Assembly (NCBI GenBank): GCA_963698735.1
Contig: CAVOSA010000029.1
Location: 1-64,000 of the forward strand
DNA length: 64,000 nucleotides
Reading direction: 5' to 3'
Origin: RPQJ01 sp963698735
Lineage (GTDB): Bacteria; Pseudomonadota; Gammaproteobacteria; Steroidobacterales; Steroidobacteraceae
Shown: positions 62,539 to 64,000 of the stretch, piece by piece
Layout: the number at the start of each line of letters is the position of its first letter
Position numbering within the stretch: the first letter of the stretch is position 1
Program-made: the position numbers and the translations under genes
Notes under the pieces: model-generated
Databases searched by the model: none
What the model was told of the DNA's origin: nothing
What the model saw: only the letters and a program-made list of their open reading frames with translations

Positions 62539-63384
62539 TTACGCCTGCACTCGGGCTGCCGCGATGCGAGCCCGCTGCAACGCCGGATCCGGCTCGGGGA
62601 CAGCCGCCAGCAGGTCGCGCGTGTACTGCGCCTGCGGACTGCCGAAGATCGCGTCACGGCTGCCCTGCTCCACCACGCGACCCCTGCAGAGCACCGCGAT
62701 GTCCTCGCAGAGATGACGCACGACCGCCAGGTTGTGACTGATGAACAGCAGCGACATCTGGTGCCGCTCGCTCAGTTCGTGCAGCAGATTGACGATTTGC
62801 GCCTGCACCGAGACGTCGAGGGCACTCACGGCTTCGTCGCAGACGAGCAGTCGCGGCCGTGCGACCGTCGCCCGCGCAATCGCAACGCGCTGGCATTGCC
62901 CGCCGCTCAACTCGTGCGGGTAGCGGTTCGCGAATGCCGCGCCGAGACCGACTTCGGACAGCGCGGCCCGGATGCGGTCCTGCGCGGCCACGGACGGCAC
63001 CGGGCCGGCCAGCGCCTGCAGCGCCTCACCGACCGCCTGTCCGGCCGTCATGCGCGGATCGAGGCTGCCGAACGGGTCCTGGAACACGACCTGCATCTCG
63101 CGGCGCAGTGCGCGCATCGCCCTCGTGTCATCGTAGTCGACGGCGCGCCCTTCCCACAGCACGCGACCAGCATTCGCGCGAACCAGCCCGAGCACGACGC
63201 GCGCGAGCGTGGACTTGCCGGATCCAGACTCGCCGACGACACCGAGCCGGCCGCCTTCCGGAATCTCGATGGAAACGTCCGACAGCGCATCGAGCGTCCT
63301 GGAAGGCGCGAAGAGCCCGGTCCCGCGCAGCGCAAAACTCACGCTCGCATGCTCGACCCGCAGCAAGGGTTGCGTGGAACTCAT
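62539..63384 (-). CDS. Peptide ABC transporter ATPase (OppF/DppF-like)
   Basis: This 281-residue ATPase of the oligopeptide/dipeptide importer group has Walker A G-E-S-G-S-G-K-S-T, the Q-loop F-Q-D-P-F-G-S-L-D-P-R-M, the signature L-S-G-G-Q-C-Q-R-V-A-I-A-R-A and Walker B L-L-V-C-D-E-A-V-S-A-L-D-V. It hydrolyses ATP to drive uptake of peptides. It starts at ATG 63384, overlapping the OppD-like gene by four bases. The permease and binding-protein genes are outside the window. Confidence 0.88.
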   Translation of the reverse strand: MSSTQPLLRVEHASVSFALRGTGLFAPSRTLDALSDVSIEIPEGGRLGVVGESGSGKSTLARVVLGLVRANAGRVLWEGRAVDYDDTRAMRALRREMQVVFQDPFGSLDPRMTAGQAVGEALQALAGPVPSVAAQDRIRAALSEVGLGAAFANRYPHELSGGQCQRVAIARATVARPRLLVCDEAVSALDVSVQAQIVNLLHELSERHQMSLLFISHNLAVVRHLCEDIAVLCRGRVVEQGSRDAIFGSPQAQYTRDLLAAVPEPDPALQRARIAAARVQA

Positions 63385-64000
63385 GCCTGCTCCGCCGCGG
63401 CCTGCAACGGCCGATGACAGGCAACCGCGGCCACCCGGCACGGATCGTGCTGCAGTTCCGGGCGGCGTTGTGTGCATTGGTCGTCCGCGAATTCGCAACG
63501 CGCGGCAAACGCACACCCCGGAGGCCGTTCGGCGGGTTGCGGCGGATCCCCCGGAATGCCAGCGAGCCGGACTTGTGCCGCACCGTGCAGGCGCGGCACG
63601 GCCGCCAGCAGGGCCGCCGTGTACGGATGCCGTGGCGTGGCGAATAGATCGTCGGTCGTGGCGATTTCGACGATGCGTCCCGCATACATCACCGCGACAC
63701 GGTCCGCCAGCCCGGCGACGACGCCGAGGTCGTGCGTGATGATGAGCACGCCAAGGCCGCGGTCGCGCACGCCCGCGAGCAGTTCGAGCACCCGCGCCTG
63801 CACGCTGACGTCGAGCGCTGTCGTCGGTTCGTCCGCGAACAGCAGCTGTGGGTTGCACATGAGGGCCGCCGCGAGCGCAACGCGCTGGCGCATGCCGCCC
63901 GACAGTTCGTGGGGATACTGGCGCAGTCTCGCCTCGGGGTCGGGAATCTCCACGTCACGCAGTGCCTGCAGCGCTCGCTGCCGCGCATCAGGGCGGCTCG
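63381..64000 (-). CDS. Peptide ABC transporter ATPase (OppD/DppD-like), cut by the window end
   Basis: Only the C-terminal ~205 residues are inside the window. They include L-S-G-G-M-R-Q-R-V-A-L-A-A-A-L, Walker B L-L-F-A-D-E-P-T-T-A-L-D-V and the C-terminal peptide-transporter tail with R-H-P-Y-T-A-A-L-L-A-A-V-P and the Cys cluster C-A-F-A-A-R-C. The N-terminus and Walker A lie past 64000. It pairs with the next ATPase to form the nucleotide-binding dimer. Confidence 0.88.
   Translation of the reverse strand, partial: SRPDARQRALQALRDVEIPDPEARLRQYPHELSGGMRQRVALAAALMCNPQLLFADEPTTALDVSVQARVLELLAGVRDRGLGVLIITHDLGVVAGLADRVAVMYAGRIVEIATTDDLFATPRHPYTAALLAAVPRLHGAAQVRLAGIPGDPPQPAERPPGCAFAARCEFADDQCTQRRPELQHDPCRVAAVACHRPLQAAAEQA

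Overview
The window is high-GC DNA (most codons end in G or C) from a gammaproteobacterium. The best evidence is the block fabD-fabG-acpP-fabF-pabB-pabC-mltG-tmk-holB-pilZ, followed by a rhombosortase gene and a gspG-to-gspN pseudopilin/assembly cluster. AlaA, VapBC, the NodT-family outer-membrane lipoprotein and the FadJ-type fusion fit the same placement. A Nevskiales/Steroidobacterales-like lineage is possible, but I cannot name a genus. No tRNA, rRNA, CRISPR array, insertion sequence or phage gene was recognised.

Layout. 0-4.8 kb: an Mrp-type cation/proton antiporter operon (E, F, G, MbhD-MnhB fusion, C, D). 4.8-8.7 kb: a membrane-anchored alpha/beta hydrolase, a VapBC toxin-antitoxin pair with an operator palindrome, and an ArcD-like amino acid permease carrying two compensating frameshifts. 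9.1-14.8 kb: a sulfatase module of two small membrane proteins (one DUF202), an anaerobic sulfatase-maturating radical SAM enzyme, a Cys-type sulfatase, a strong terminator, then a HAD phosphatase fused to a 2H-phosphoesterase domain. The maturase and sulfatase genes, and probably the HAD gene, are broken by single-base frameshifts that look like extra bases. 14.9-25 kb: small membrane proteins, a ceramidase-family protein, a 14-TM MFS transporter, lipoproteins, a TPR/beta-barrel outer-membrane protein, a NodT efflux lipoprotein, a DUF4105 protein, a META/DUF4377 lipoprotein and a second hydrolase paralogous to the first. 25-35 kb: a small alpha-helical protein and a YegI-like receptor kinase, a cupin, a dihydrodipicolinate-reductase-like remnant, a glycosyltransferase, a zinc alcohol dehydrogenase, gamma-glutamyltransferase, a structured leader before a small unknown gene, a TIR-like (DUF1863) protein and an EEP-family phosphatase/nuclease. 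35-38 kb: FadJ-type beta-oxidation fusion (one frameshift) and a cyclic-nucleotide-binding/rhodanese protein.

38.3-47 kb is the essential housekeeping block for fatty acid synthesis, p-aminobenzoate synthesis, peptidoglycan cleavage, dTMP kinase and the clamp-loader delta' subunit, all on the minus strand with many ATGA-type overlaps. 47-53.4 kb holds the rhombosortase and, divergently, gspG-H-I-J-K-L-M-N of a type II secretion system. gspC, D, E and F must lie elsewhere. 53.4-59.5 kb is an AddAB-like helicase/nuclease pair for double-strand-break processing. 59.5-64 kb holds alaA, a metal-transporter-like protein with a histidine-rich loop, a secreted NTF2-like protein, a very long intergenic hairpin and the two ATPase genes of a peptide ABC transporter (the second cut by the window end).

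Functionally the window mixes core chromosome with a few accessory spots: vapBC, the sulfatase module, the kinase, and the TIR-like/EEP area. The most unusual features are the cluster of single-base frameshifts in 8.4-13.2 kb, the HAD-2H fusion, the orphan TIR-like gene next to a leader that can form alternative hairpins, and the YegI-like membrane kinase.
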